From positions 1-64,000 of the forward strand of contig NZ_QFFU01000018.1 in NCBI RefSeq assembly GCF_003131185.1: DNA of 64,000 nucleotides. The letters are read 5' to 3'. The DNA is from Pseudomonas ovata (GTDB lineage: Bacteria; Pseudomonadota; Gammaproteobacteria; Pseudomonadales; Pseudomonadaceae). Within the stretch, counting starts at the first letter, position 1, and every line of letters starts with the position of its first letter. The notes beneath the pieces were generated by a model that saw nothing but the letters and a program-made list of their open reading frames with translations, was not told where the DNA came from and did not search any database. Positions 42,716 through 52,508 of this stretch are shown in pieces. Both the position numbers and the translations under genes were made by a program.

Positions 42716-45628
42716 TTATTCCAGCTCGCGCAGCACCTTCGACACGCTGTCGACGAAGAAGTCCACGCTCTGCGCCGTGGTGCACATTGGCGGCTTGATC
42801 TTGAGGATGTTCAGGTAGTCGCCGGTCGGTTGCATGAAGATGCCCAGCTCACGCAAGCGTTCGCACAGGTAGGCGGTCTCCTCGCTGGCCGGCTCCAGAG
42901 TCTGGCGGTCGCGCACCAGTTCGACGCCCAGGTAGAAGCCCATGCCATGCACCGCGCCCACCAGCGGATGTTTATCGGCCAGCGCCTCAAGACGCGCCTT
43001 GAAGTGGCCGCCGACGATGCGGGCGTTGTCCCACAGTTTTTCCTGTGCCATCACGTCCAGTACCGCCAGGCCGATGCGGCAACTGACCGGGCTGCCACCG
43101 GAGGACGAAAAGAAGTAACCCTCGGCCTCCAGCGCCTCGGCGATCTCGCGGCGGGTGATCACTGCGCCCAGTGGGTGGCCGTTGCCCATGCCCTTGGCCA
43201 GGGTAATGATGTCCGGCACCACGCCCTGCTCTTCGAAGCCCCAGAAATATTCGCCCAGCCTGCCATAGCCAACCTGCACCTCATCGGCGATGCACACCCC
43301 GCCGCGCTGACGAATCTGGCCATACACCTGTTGCAGGTAGCCCGGCGGCAGGGAAATACCCCCGGCGTTACCATACACCGGCTCGCAGATGAACCCGGCC
43401 ACCTGGCGGCCCTGCCCGTCCAGCGTGGCCAGGGTTTCATCGACATGGCGCACATAGTCGGCGGTGCTCTCAGGACCACGAAACGGCCCGCGATAGGTGT
43501 TGGGTGCAGTGACCGGGTGCACCCAGTCGGGCCGGGTGGTCAACGCTTGCGGGTTATCGGCAATGGAGGTGGAAATCGCATCGGTGGCCACTGACCAGCC
43601 GTGGTAGGCCTCCAGCACGCTGAGCATGTCGCGCCCGCCGCTGTAGGCCCAGGCCAGGCGGATCGCCAGGTCGTTGGCCTCGGTGCCGCTGTTGACCAGG
43701 AACACCCGGTCCATGCCGGCCGGTGCGCGTTCGAGCAGGCGCTCGGAAAATTCGGCAATGGCCGCGTAGTGAAAGCGCGAATTGGTGTTCAGCAGCGACC
43801 ATTGGCGTGCCGCTTCACGGGCCATGCGCGGATGGCCGTGGCCGAGCACCGCCACGTTGTTGAGCATGTCCAGGTACGAGCGACCCTGCATGTCGATCAG
43901 GTGATTGCGCCAGCCGCGCTCGATCTGGGGCGGCGCCTGGTAATAGTGCTTCTGCGAGCGGGCAAAACTGGCGTCGCGCCGGGCCAGCAGCACAGCCGCG
44001 TCCTGCAGCGCCGGGGCATTGCAATCAAAGCCCAGCAGGGCCGCCGGCGACGGCGCCAGCTGCTGCCAGGCCGGCGCCCAGGCCGGGGTGGTGAACAACG
44101 GCGGCGTGATCCCGGCCTCACTGCACAGTTGCAGCAGCAATACACCGTCGCTGCCCCCCAGCACCTGACCTGCCGCCAGCGGGCAGCCGGACGGCAGGTC
44201 GCAGGCCACGCCCCACAGCTTGAGGCTGAAGGTCTCGCCGACCAGTACCAGGGCGGCATCGGCGGTCTGGCGCAGGGTGGCGGTAAACGGCACATGCACC
44301 ACCGTGTCCGGTGGCAGGTGCAATTCGACATGCAGCGCGCAGGTGTCGGGCTCGCGGCTGCAATCGGGCAGCGTGCGTGACAGGCGGTATTCGCCATAGC
44401 GGCTGGCGGCCAGCCCGGTCTGCCGGGCGGTCTGCGCCAGCAGGCGTTCGTCGATGCCGTCCTGCTCCCAGTTGCCGGCCTCGAAATGCTCGCTGAGCAC
44501 ACCCAGGTCCACCGTGCAGAAGCCGCGCCCGGCCAGGCTCGGCAGCAACGGGCGCCAGGCGGGCTGGACCTTGGACGGTGCCTCCAGGCCCACGGCATGC
44601 AGGATTGCCGCCTCCATCAGCGCCATCGGCATCGAGGTGGCAACGTCGAAAATCGACCATTCGCCGTCCAGGTTGGCCTGGATATAGGCATTGCCTGGCT
44701 CGATGCTGACGTGTTGCTCGCTGCTGAGCACCAGCACGGTGGCGCGGGCGACAATCAGCGGCCACAGGGCCTGGAGCTCTTCGAGGCACAGCGGGTTGAT
44801 CGCGTGGTAGGCACGGATGGCCGGCAGGATGTACAGCGGGTCACCGCCGGCATGGTGCAGCAAGGCCGCGCAGGTGACCGACAGGTCGGCCACCCGCCAG
44901 GTGGTCAGCAGGTCGCCGAAGTCGATCAGCCCCTGTACGTGCCAGGCGCGCTGTGGGCTGCGGGCCCAGACCACGTTGTGGTCGGTGATGTCCAGGTGCA
45001 CCGCCTGTAACGGCAGTGCCGGAATCAACGGCACCAGCCGCTGGCGGGCCTGCTCGACGGCTTCGTGCAGGCAGGCGCGCTCGTCGGTGTCATCGATGAC
45101 CGGCAGCAGGTGGCGCGCCAGGGCATTGGCGTGGCGCGGGTCCCACTGCAGTACCCGCTCAAGGCCTGGGTGGGTGAAGTCTTGCAGTGCCCGGTCGACC
45201 CGTGCGCACAGCTCGCCCAGGGCCGTCACCACGTCATGCCCCAGGTAACCGGCATGGCCCAGCGACTGGCCGTCGATGAACGTCAGCAGCCGGGCATGCA
45301 CCGCCTGCCCCTCCAGATTCAACGACAGTCGTGTTTCGCCATTGCCGGCGGTGACCACCTCGGGCACGCAGATACCCGGCTGGCCGGCCAGGTGCTGCAA
45401 GGCGGCATGCTGGGCGTCCAGCTCCAGCGGGCTGTAGTCGCCGTGGCAGATTTTCAGCACATAGCGCGCCTCGCCGGTGTCGAGCAGCAGGTTGCAGTCC
45501 TGCTGGCTGCCCAGCACCTTGAGCGTACCGCCGAGGCCGTAATGCTGCGCCAACAGCATCCGGGCCTGATCGAGGCTGACGAGCGGGCAAGGCAGGCTGG
45601 AGCGGCGAATCAGGGTGGCAAGCGGCAT
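42716..45628 (-). CDS. Fusion of APH-type kinase and class III aminotransferase (probable kinase-phospholyase)
   Basis: This 970-aa protein joins two enzymes. Residues about 1-330 are an aminoglycoside-phosphotransferase-like kinase (YVLKICHGDYSPLELDAQ, catalytic VHLDITDHNVVWA, metal Asp in LIDFGDLLTTW). Residues about 550-965 are a PLP class III aminotransferase (FLVNSGTEANDLAIRLAW, CIADEVQVGYGR, PLP Lys in LAKGMGNGHPLGAV). A middle region of about 200 aa is unassigned. Separate homologues in animals are hydroxylysine kinase and the phospholyases AGXT2L1/2, so the fusion likely phosphorylates an amino alcohol and then eliminates phosphate and ammonia. GAGGTC precedes ATG 45628. Confidence 0.88.
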   Translation of the reverse strand: MPLATLIRRSSLPCPLVSLDQARMLLAQHYGLGGTLKVLGSQQDCNLLLDTGEARYVLKICHGDYSPLELDAQHAALQHLAGQPGICVPEVVTAGNGETRLSLNLEGQAVHARLLTFIDGQSLGHAGYLGHDVVTALGELCARVDRALQDFTHPGLERVLQWDPRHANALARHLLPVIDDTDERACLHEAVEQARQRLVPLIPALPLQAVHLDITDHNVVWARSPQRAWHVQGLIDFGDLLTTWRVADLSVTCAALLHHAGGDPLYILPAIRAYHAINPLCLEELQALWPLIVARATVLVLSSEQHVSIEPGNAYIQANLDGEWSIFDVATSMPMALMEAAILHAVGLEAPSKVQPAWRPLLPSLAGRGFCTVDLGVLSEHFEAGNWEQDGIDERLLAQTARQTGLAASRYGEYRLSRTLPDCSREPDTCALHVELHLPPDTVVHVPFTATLRQTADAALVLVGETFSLKLWGVACDLPSGCPLAAGQVLGGSDGVLLLQLCSEAGITPPLFTTPAWAPAWQQLAPSPAALLGFDCNAPALQDAAVLLARRDASFARSQKHYYQAPPQIERGWRNHLIDMQGRSYLDMLNNVAVLGHGHPRMAREAARQWSLLNTNSRFHYAAIAEFSERLLERAPAGMDRVFLVNSGTEANDLAIRLAWAYSGGRDMLSVLEAYHGWSVATDAISTSIADNPQALTTRPDWVHPVTAPNTYRGPFRGPESTADYVRHVDETLATLDGQGRQVAGFICEPVYGNAGGISLPPGYLQQVYGQIRQRGGVCIADEVQVGYGRLGEYFWGFEEQGVVPDIITLAKGMGNGHPLGAVITRREIAEALEAEGYFFSSSGGSPVSCRIGLAVLDVMAQEKLWDNARIVGGHFKARLEALADKHPLVGAVHGMGFYLGVELVRDRQTLEPASEETAYLCERLRELGIFMQPTGDYLNILKIKPPMCTTAQSVDFFVDSVSKVLRELE

Positions 45629-45885
45629 GGAAGACCTCAGGAAGTGATTGCTGGAGCAGACCGGCATGACAATGCAATTGAGCACTATAGGATGCGGCGG
45701 GCCATTGGCCAAAATCGCAGCGATTTGACGACGGCGGATTACCGGCACTTATGCCGCCCGCCATCGAATAATTTCATTACGGCCGCCGGTCGTCTTGGCT
45801 GATCCTGCTTGCGCACAGGGGGATCGCGCTATGCTGTGGCGAATGTCCATCAAACCCCCATTGTTCACAAGGAAAAGGTCCATCC

Positions 45886-46968
45886 ATGCGAATTCTCGTT
45901 ACCGGCGGCGCAGGTTTCATCGGCTCCGCACTGATCCGCCACCTGATCCGGCACACCGCCCATGAAGTGTTGAACCTCGACAAGCTGACCTACGCCGGCA
46001 ACCTCGAATCGCTGGCCGGCATTGCCAGCGACACCCGTTATGAATTCGTGCAGACCGACATCGCCGACCAGGCCGCCGTCAGTGCGGTGCTGGCACGTTT
46101 TGCACCGCACGCCATCATGCACCTGGCCGCCGAGTCCCACGTCGACCGCTCCATCGACGGCCCGGCCGAGTTCATCCACACCAACATCGTCGGCACCTAC
46201 AGCCTGCTCGAAGCCACGCGAGGCTACTGGCTGACCCTGCCGCCGGCCGAGCGCGAGGCGTTTCGCTTCCATCACATCTCCACCGACGAGGTGTACGGCG
46301 ACCTGCACGGTGTCGACGACCTGTTCACCGAAACCACTTCCTACGCGCCCAGCTCGCCCTACTCGGCCAGCAAGGCGGCGTCCGACCACCTGGTACGTGC
46401 CTGGCAGCGCACCTATGGGCTGCCGGTGATCGTCACCAACTGCTCGAACAACTACGGCCCGTTCCATTTCCCGGAGAAGCTGATTCCGCTGATCATCCTC
46501 AATGCCCTGGCCGGCAAGCCGCTGCCGGTGTATGGCGACGGCCTGCAGGTGCGCGACTGGTTGTACGTCGAAGACCATGCCCGGGCGCTGCTCAAGGTGG
46601 TCACCGAAGGCGCGGTGGGCGAGACCTACAACATCGGCGGCCATAACGAGCAGAAGAACATCGACGTGGTGCGCGGCATCTGCGCGCTGCTTGAAGAGCT
46701 GGCGCCACAGCACCCGGCCGGCGTGGCCCGCTACAGCGACCTGATCACCCACGTGGTCGACCGTCCCGGCCACGACCAGCGCTATGCCATCGACGCCGGC
46801 AAGATCGAGCGCGAGCTGGGCTGGACACCTGAAGAAACCTTTGCAACCGGCCTGCGCAAGACCGTGCAGTGGTACCTGGACAACCTGGAGTGGTGCCGCC
46901 GGGTCCAGGACGGCAGCTATCAAGGCCAACGACTGGGCTTTACCGAACACAAGGATCTGATTGCATGA
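45886..46968 (+). CDS. rfbB: dTDP-glucose 4,6-dehydratase
   Basis: This 360-aa NAD-dependent enzyme makes dTDP-4-keto-6-deoxyglucose, the second step to dTDP-L-rhamnose for LPS. The Rossmann motif is VTGGAGFIGSALIRHL, the catalytic triad lies in FHHISTDEVYGDLHG and YSASKAASDHLV, and SNNYGPFHFPEKLIPL is typical of RmlB. It heads an operon and overlaps rfbA by ATGA. AAGGAAAAGG is the ribosome site region. Confidence 0.96.
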   Translation: MRILVTGGAGFIGSALIRHLIRHTAHEVLNLDKLTYAGNLESLAGIASDTRYEFVQTDIADQAAVSAVLARFAPHAIMHLAAESHVDRSIDGPAEFIHTNIVGTYSLLEATRGYWLTLPPAEREAFRFHHISTDEVYGDLHGVDDLFTETTSYAPSSPYSASKAASDHLVRAWQRTYGLPVIVTNCSNNYGPFHFPEKLIPLIILNALAGKPLPVYGDGLQVRDWLYVEDHARALLKVVTEGAVGETYNIGGHNEQKNIDVVRGICALLEELAPQHPAGVARYSDLITHVVDRPGHDQRYAIDAGKIERELGWTPEETFATGLRKTVQWYLDNLEWCRRVQDGSYQGQRLGFTEHKDLIA

Positions 46969-47840
46969 CAAAAGGGATTGTTCTGGCCGGAGGTTCCGGC
47001 ACCCGCTTGCACCCTATTACCCTGGGCATTTCCAAGCAGTTGTTGCCGGTCTACGACAAACCGATGATCTATTACCCGATCTCGGTACTGATGCTGGCCG
47101 GCATCCAGGACATTCTGGTGATTTCCACCCCGCAGGACCTGCCGCAATACCGGCAACTGCTGGGGGACGGCCGCCAGTTCGGCGTCAACTTCCACTATGC
47201 CGAACAACCCCGCCCTGAAGGACTGGCGCAGGCCTTCCTGATCGGCGAGTCGTTCATCGGCACCGATCCGGTGTGCCTGATCCTGGGCGACAACATCTTT
47301 CACGGCCAGCACTTCAGCGAACAACTGCGCCAGGCGGCGGACCGGACCGAAGGCGCCACGGTGTTCGGCTACTGGGTCAAGGACCCGGAGCGCTTCGGCG
47401 TGGTCGACTTCGACGCCCAGGGCCGGGCGCTGTCGATCGAAGAAAAACCCGCTGTCCCCAAGTCCAGCTATGCCGTCACCGGCCTGTATTTCTATGACAA
47501 CGACGTCATCCGCATCGCCCGGGACGTCAGGCCCTCGCCGCGCGGCGAGCTGGAGATCACTGACGTCAACAACGCCTACCTGCAACGCGGCACCTTGCGT
47601 GTCGAGCGTTTCGGTCGCGGCTTCGCCTGGCTCGACACCGGCACCCATGACAGCCTGCTCGATGCGTCGGCCTATGTGCAAACCATCGAACATCGCCAGG
47701 GTCTGCAGGTCGCATGCCTTGAAGAAATCGCTTACCAGAACGGCTGGATCGACCGCGACCAGTTGCTCGAACGCGCCGGATACTTCGGCAAGACCGGCTA
47801 CGGCCGCTACCTGTTCAAGATTGCAGGGGAACATCCGTGA
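46965..47840 (+). CDS. rfbA: Glucose-1-phosphate thymidylyltransferase
   Basis: This 291-aa enzyme joins glucose-1-phosphate and dTTP, the first step to dTDP-L-rhamnose. It opens MTKGIVLAGGSGTRLHPITL with the nucleotide-binding loop, and has CLILGDNIFHGQ with the metal Asp and EEKPAVPKSSYAVTGLYFYD. Start and stop overlap neighbours (ATGA with rfbB, GTGA with rfbC). Confidence 0.96.
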   Translation: MTKGIVLAGGSGTRLHPITLGISKQLLPVYDKPMIYYPISVLMLAGIQDILVISTPQDLPQYRQLLGDGRQFGVNFHYAEQPRPEGLAQAFLIGESFIGTDPVCLILGDNIFHGQHFSEQLRQAADRTEGATVFGYWVKDPERFGVVDFDAQGRALSIEEKPAVPKSSYAVTGLYFYDNDVIRIARDVRPSPRGELEITDVNNAYLQRGTLRVERFGRGFAWLDTGTHDSLLDASAYVQTIEHRQGLQVACLEEIAYQNGWIDRDQLLERAGYFGKTGYGRYLFKIAGEHP

Positions 47841-48385
47841 ATGTCATTGCCACCCAGTTGCCCGAAGTGCTCATCATCGAACCCAAGGTGTTCGGTGACG
47901 AGCGGGGCTTCTTCTACGAAAGCTTCAACGCCCGTGCCTTCAACCAAGCCACCGGCCTGCGCCCGCAGTTCGTCCAGGACAACCATTCGCGCTCGCAGCA
48001 AGGCGTGTTGCGCGGGCTGCACTACCAGATCGACAACCCGCAGGGCAAACTGGTGCGCGTCACCGCCGGCGAGGTGCTCGACATCGCCGTGGACATCCGC
48101 CGCAGCTCGATGACCTTCGGGCAATGGGTCGGGGTCCGGCTGTCGGGCAGCAATTTTCGCCAGCTATGGATTCCCGAGGGCTTTGCCCATGGCTTTCTGG
48201 TGTTGAGCGAAAGCGCCGAGTTCCTGTACAAGACCACCGACTTCTATACCCCTGACGCCGAGCGTTGCATCCGCTGGGACGACCCGGAACTGGCCATCGA
48301 CTGGCAGCTCGACGGCCTGGTGCCGCAGTTGTCGGCCAAGGACCGGCAGGGCAAACGCTTGAGCGAGGCTGACCTGTTCCTATGA
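47837..48385 (+). CDS. rfbC: dTDP-4-dehydrorhamnose 3,5-epimerase
   Basis: This 182-aa cupin epimerase acts on dTDP-4-keto-6-deoxyglucose at C3 and C5. FGDERGFFYESFNARAF, FVQDNHSRSQQGVLRGLHYQ (catalytic His) and IPEGFAHGFLVLS are its conserved blocks. It starts with GTG at 47837, overlapping the rfbA stop, and its stop overlaps rfbD. Confidence 0.95.
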   Translation: MNVIATQLPEVLIIEPKVFGDERGFFYESFNARAFNQATGLRPQFVQDNHSRSQQGVLRGLHYQIDNPQGKLVRVTAGEVLDIAVDIRRSSMTFGQWVGVRLSGSNFRQLWIPEGFAHGFLVLSESAEFLYKTTDFYTPDAERCIRWDDPELAIDWQLDGLVPQLSAKDRQGKRLSEADLFL

Positions 48386-49257
48386 AAATCCTGATTACCG
48401 GCCAGCACGGCCAGGTTTCACGCCACTTGCAGCACAGCCTGGCCGGCCTGGGCGAACTGCAGGTGCTGGGCCGCGAACAACTGGACCTGAGCCAGCCACA
48501 TGCCATTCTCCAGGCCGTGCAGGCCGCGCAACCGGACCTGATCATCAATGCCGCTGCGCACACGGCGGTCGACCAGGCCGAGAAGGAGCCGGGCCTGGCC
48601 CGCGCCATCAACGCCACTGCCCCCGGCCTGCTGGCCGAAGCGGCGGCCGGGCTTGGCGTGCCGCTGATCCACTATTCCACCGACTACGTGTTCGACGGGC
48701 GCAAGGCTTCGCCCTACACCGAGCAGGATGCGCCACACCCGCTGGGCATCTACGGCAGCAGCAAGCTGGCCGGCGAACAGGCCATTCAGGCGGTGGGCGG
48801 GCAGCACCTGATCCTGCGCACCAGCTGGGTGTATTCACTGCACGGGCGCAACTTCCTGCTGACCATGCAAAAGCTGCTGCAGGAGCGCGAAACCCTGAGC
48901 GTGGTCGCCGACCAGATCGGCGCGCCGACCTGGGCCGGCACCATCGCCCACAGCACCCGGCAACTGATCGAGCGCTGGCGTGACGGCCAGCCGGGGACCT
49001 GGGGGGTCTACCACCTGACGGCCAGTGGCGAGACGTCCTGGTACGGCTTTGCCCAGGCCATCGGCAAACAGTTGCTGGCCGAGGGCAAGCCCTGCGCGGT
49101 GCTGGAGCCGATTGCCTCCAGCGCCTACCCGACGCCGGCGGCCCGCCCGCTCAATTCACGCCTGGACTGCAGCCGGCTGGCGCGTGAATGGGGCGTGAGC
49201 CAGCCCGACTGGCAGCACGCATTACTGGAGTGCCTGGCCAGCGCCCGGCAGGCATAA
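48382..49257 (+). CDS. rfbD: dTDP-4-dehydrorhamnose reductase
   Basis: This 291-aa SDR enzyme makes dTDP-L-rhamnose in the last step. KILITGQHGQVSRHLQHSL is the dinucleotide site (ITGQHGQVS), IHYSTDYVFDGRKASPY and YGSSKLAGEQ hold the catalytic Ser/Thr-Tyr-Lys. The gene order here is BACD; P. aeruginosa has BDAC as I recall. A 54-nt gap leads to the dctB-like gene. Confidence 0.95.
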   Translation: MKILITGQHGQVSRHLQHSLAGLGELQVLGREQLDLSQPHAILQAVQAAQPDLIINAAAHTAVDQAEKEPGLARAINATAPGLLAEAAAGLGVPLIHYSTDYVFDGRKASPYTEQDAPHPLGIYGSSKLAGEQAIQAVGGQHLILRTSWVYSLHGRNFLLTMQKLLQERETLSVVADQIGAPTWAGTIAHSTRQLIERWRDGQPGTWGVYHLTASGETSWYGFAQAIGKQLLAEGKPCAVLEPIASSAYPTPAARPLNSRLDCSRLAREWGVSQPDWQHALLECLASARQA

Positions 49258-49311
49258 TGCGGGCCTGATGCCCGGGCGCCGATCCCGGGCCACCACCCGG
49301 GCCCTGGATCG

Positions 49312-51126
49312 ATGAGCACACCTGCCGCCCCTGCGCGCCGCCCTCGCTGGCGCAGCCTTGCCCTGCTGGCGCTGTGCCTGGCGCCCTTGCTGTGGCCGCT
49401 GGAGCACCTGGCCGAGCGTTATTACCACAGCGAGTTGACCAGCCAGAACCGACAGACCCTGGACCTGTACGTCGCCAACCTGCTGGGCACCCTGCACCGC
49501 TACGAGTCCCTGCCGCCGATTCTGGGCGATCTGCCGGCGCTGCGCACCGCGCTGGGCACTCCGGCCGACCCCAGCGCCATCGACGGCGCCAACCAGGCGC
49601 TGCGCGAAATCACCGGGCAGACCGGCGCCGACGTCATCTACCTGATGAACAAGGAAGGCCGCACCCTGGCGGCGTCCAATTTCGACCAGCACGACAGCTT
49701 CGTGGGGCGCAATTTCTCGTTCCGGCCGTACTTCAACGACGCGCTGGCCGGCAAGCTGGGGCGTTTCTTCGGCCTGGGCACCACCTCGGTCAAGCGCGGC
49801 TACTTCTTCGCCGCCCCGGTGCGCGACGGCGACAGCGTGATCGGCGTGCTGGTGATCAAGATCGACCTGGACTACACCGAGACCCTGTGGGGCAAGACCC
49901 CGGTGCAGCTGTTGCTGACCGACCAGAACGGCGTGGTGATCCTGACCTCCAACCCGGCCTGGCGCTTCCACGCCACCCGGACCTTGAGCGATGAAGAAAA
50001 GAAAGCCATCGTCGCCATCCAGCCCTACCCGACCCGCGACCCGCGCCCGCTCAAGCTCGACGAACGCGCCTGGCTTACCCAGACCCGGACCATCGATGAA
50101 ACCGGCTGGACGGTCAACGCCCTGGCCCCGCGCGTGCTGATCGACCGTCCCGTGCGCACCGTGGTCGCAGTCGGTGGCGCCGCCTTGCTGGTGCTCATGC
50201 TGTTGCTCAGCCTGGTGATGCAGCGCCGCCGCCACTACCTGGAGCGCATCGCCTTCGAGGGCAAGACCCGCCGCGAACTGGAGCGCCGGGTCATGGAACG
50301 CACCAGCGACCTGGAAGGCCTCAACAGCCGCCTGCGCCAGGAAGTGCTGGAACGCGAACAGGCCCAGCAGGAACTGGTGCGCGCCCAGGACGAACTGGTG
50401 CAGGCCGGCAAACTGTCGGCGCTGGGCACCATGTCGGCCAGCATCAGCCACGAGCTCAACCAGCCGCTGGCGGCGATCCGTACCTACGCGGAAAATGCCG
50501 AGATCCTGCTTGATCACCAGCGCACCGACGACGCCCGGGGCAACCTCAAGCTGATCGGCGAACTGACCGGGCGCATGGCTTCGATCATCGCCCACCTGCG
50601 CGCCTTTGCCCGGCGCGACGCGCATGCCCCGGAAAGCGTGGCCCTGCAACCGGCGCTCGAAGACGCCCTGGCCTTGCTGGCCAAGCGTCGCCGGGCCATG
50701 GAGGTGGAATTGATTCGCGACCTGCCGGCGGCCACCTTGTGGGTCCAGGCCGGCGAGACCCGCCTGCGCCAGGTGTTGGGCAACCTGCTGGCCAATGCGC
50801 TGGATGCGCTGACCGAAAAAGGTCCGCCGCGTAAACTGTGGATCAGTGCCGAGGCGACCCCTGAGGGCGTCAACCTGTACATTCGTGACAACGGCCCGGG
50901 CTTCTCGCAAGAAGCGATGGCGCGGGCGCGTGAGCCGTTCTTCACCACCAAGACCCGTACCCAGGGCCTGGGGCTGGGCCTGGCGATCTGCGACACGCTG
51001 ATGCGGGCGCTGGGCGGCGAGCTGTTGTTCGCCAATCACACCAGCGGCGGCGCGCTGATCACCCTGCGGCTGCGCGCCGGATTGTCCGGGGCCAATCTTC
51101 AACCTCCCGAGGATCTTTCTGCATGA
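49312..51126 (+). CDS. dctB: Sensor histidine kinase of C4-dicarboxylate system
   Basis: This 604-aa inner-membrane kinase has a membrane helix (SLALLALCLAPLLWPLEHLA), a periplasmic double-PAS (dCache) domain of about 250 aa with NFSFRPYFNDALAGKLGRFF, a second helix (VVAVGGAALLVLMLLLSLVM), a coiled coil, and a kinase core: phospho His in SASISHELNQPLAAIRTYAE, ATP motifs LLANALDAL, DNGPGFSQ and GLGLGLAIC. It senses C4-dicarboxylates and phosphorylates DctD, whose gene overlaps it. Specific assignment rests on domain layout and on the position after rfb genes as in PAO1. Confidence 0.88.
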   Translation: MSTPAAPARRPRWRSLALLALCLAPLLWPLEHLAERYYHSELTSQNRQTLDLYVANLLGTLHRYESLPPILGDLPALRTALGTPADPSAIDGANQALREITGQTGADVIYLMNKEGRTLAASNFDQHDSFVGRNFSFRPYFNDALAGKLGRFFGLGTTSVKRGYFFAAPVRDGDSVIGVLVIKIDLDYTETLWGKTPVQLLLTDQNGVVILTSNPAWRFHATRTLSDEEKKAIVAIQPYPTRDPRPLKLDERAWLTQTRTIDETGWTVNALAPRVLIDRPVRTVVAVGGAALLVLMLLLSLVMQRRRHYLERIAFEGKTRRELERRVMERTSDLEGLNSRLRQEVLEREQAQQELVRAQDELVQAGKLSALGTMSASISHELNQPLAAIRTYAENAEILLDHQRTDDARGNLKLIGELTGRMASIIAHLRAFARRDAHAPESVALQPALEDALALLAKRRRAMEVELIRDLPAATLWVQAGETRLRQVLGNLLANALDALTEKGPPRKLWISAEATPEGVNLYIRDNGPGFSQEAMARAREPFFTTKTRTQGLGLGLAICDTLMRALGGELLFANHTSGGALITLRLRAGLSGANLQPPEDLSA

Positions 51127-52508
51127 GTGCCGATACCGCCATCGACAGCCAGGTGCAAGTGGTGCTGATCGACGACGATTCACTGCTGCGCCAGGCCCTG
51201 AAACAGACCCTGGACCTGGCCGGCCTGAACGTCCTGAGCCTGCCGGCGGCCACCGGCCTTGCCAGCCGCATCGGCCGCGACTGGCCGGGGGTGGTGATCA
51301 GTGACATCCGCATGGACGGCATGGACGGCATGGAGCTGCTGGCCCAGTTGCACGAGCAGGACCCGGAACTGCCGGTGTTGCTGATCACCGGTCACGGCGA
51401 CGTGCCGCTGGCGGTCAAGGCCATGCGCGCCGGCGCCTACGACTTTCTGGAAAAACCCTTCCCCAGTGACGCCATGCTCGACAGCGTACGCCGCGCCCTG
51501 GCCCTGCGCCGGCTGGTGCTGGACAACCGCAGCTTGCGCCTGGCCCTGAGCGACCGCCAGCAACTGAGCACCCGCCTGGTGGGCCAGTCGGCCTCCATGC
51601 TGCGCCTGCGCGAGCAGATCGGCGCCCTGGCCGGCACCCGCGCCGACGTGCTGATCCTGGGCGAAACCGGTGCCGGCAAAGAGGTGGTTGCTCGCGCGCT
51701 GCACGACCTGTCGGCCCGGCGCAACGGGCCGTTCGTGGCCATCAACGCCGGCGCCCTGGCTGAATCGGTGGTCGAGAGCGAGCTGTTCGGCCATGAGCCG
51801 GGGGCCTTTACCGGCGCGCAGAAGCGGCGCATCGGCAAGTTCGAATTCGCCAATGGCGGCACGCTGTTTCTCGATGAAATCGAAAGCATGAGCCTGGACG
51901 TGCAGGTCAAGCTCCTGCGTTTGCTGCAGGAACGCGCCGTGGAACGCATGGGCAGCAATCAGTTGATCCCGCTGGACATCCGCGTCATTGCCGCCACCAA
52001 GGAAGACCTGCGCCAGGCCGCCGACCAAGGCCGCTTCCGCGCCGACCTGTATTACCGGCTCAATGTCGCCTCACTGCGCATTCCGCCACTGCGCGAGCGC
52101 GGTGAAGATGCACTGATGCTGTTCGAACACTACAGCGACGCGGCCAGCCAGCGCCATGGCATTCCCAAGCGTGAGCTGACGCCCGGCCAGCGGGCCTTGC
52201 TGCTGCGCCACAACTGGCCAGGCAATGTACGCGAGCTGCAAAACGCCGCGGAACGCTTTGCCCTGGGCCTGGAGCTGGAACTGGAAGGCATGACCGGCAC
52301 GCCGGCACCGCTGAGCAGCGGCGGCCTGAGCGAGCAGGTCGAGCACTTCGAGCGCACCCTGATCGCCGCCGAACTGACCCGCCCGCACACCTCGGTGCGC
52401 AGCCTGGCCGAGGCCCTGGGCCTGCCGCGCAAGACCCTGCACGACAAGCTGCGCAAGCACGGCCTGAGTTTTGGTGACCACAGCACCCACCCGGACGACA
52501 ACGAATGA
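51123..52508 (+). CDS. dctD: Sigma54-dependent response regulator of C4-dicarboxylate system
   Basis: This 461-aa regulator has a receiver (VVLIDDDSLLRQALKQTLD, Asp in VVISDIRMDGMDG), an AAA+ domain with Walker A GETGAGKEVVARALHD, the sigma54 contact loop ELFGHEPGAFTGA and Walker B GGTLFLDEIESM, and a Fis-type HTH (VRSLAEALGLPRKTLHDKLR). It activates RpoN promoters of dicarboxylate transport genes (dctA, dctPQM), which are not in the window. It overlaps dctB by ATGA. Confidence 0.93.
   Translation: MSADTAIDSQVQVVLIDDDSLLRQALKQTLDLAGLNVLSLPAATGLASRIGRDWPGVVISDIRMDGMDGMELLAQLHEQDPELPVLLITGHGDVPLAVKAMRAGAYDFLEKPFPSDAMLDSVRRALALRRLVLDNRSLRLALSDRQQLSTRLVGQSASMLRLREQIGALAGTRADVLILGETGAGKEVVARALHDLSARRNGPFVAINAGALAESVVESELFGHEPGAFTGAQKRRIGKFEFANGGTLFLDEIESMSLDVQVKLLRLLQERAVERMGSNQLIPLDIRVIAATKEDLRQAADQGRFRADLYYRLNVASLRIPPLRERGEDALMLFEHYSDAASQRHGIPKRELTPGQRALLLRHNWPGNVRELQNAAERFALGLELELEGMTGTPAPLSSGGLSEQVEHFERTLIAAELTRPHTSVRSLAEALGLPRKTLHDKLRKHGLSFGDHSTHPDDNE

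Noticed and set aside
49222..51183. 653-codon minus-strand open frame opposite dctB
   Set aside because: Antisense shadow; dctB has complete kinase motifs and correct overlaps on the plus strand.
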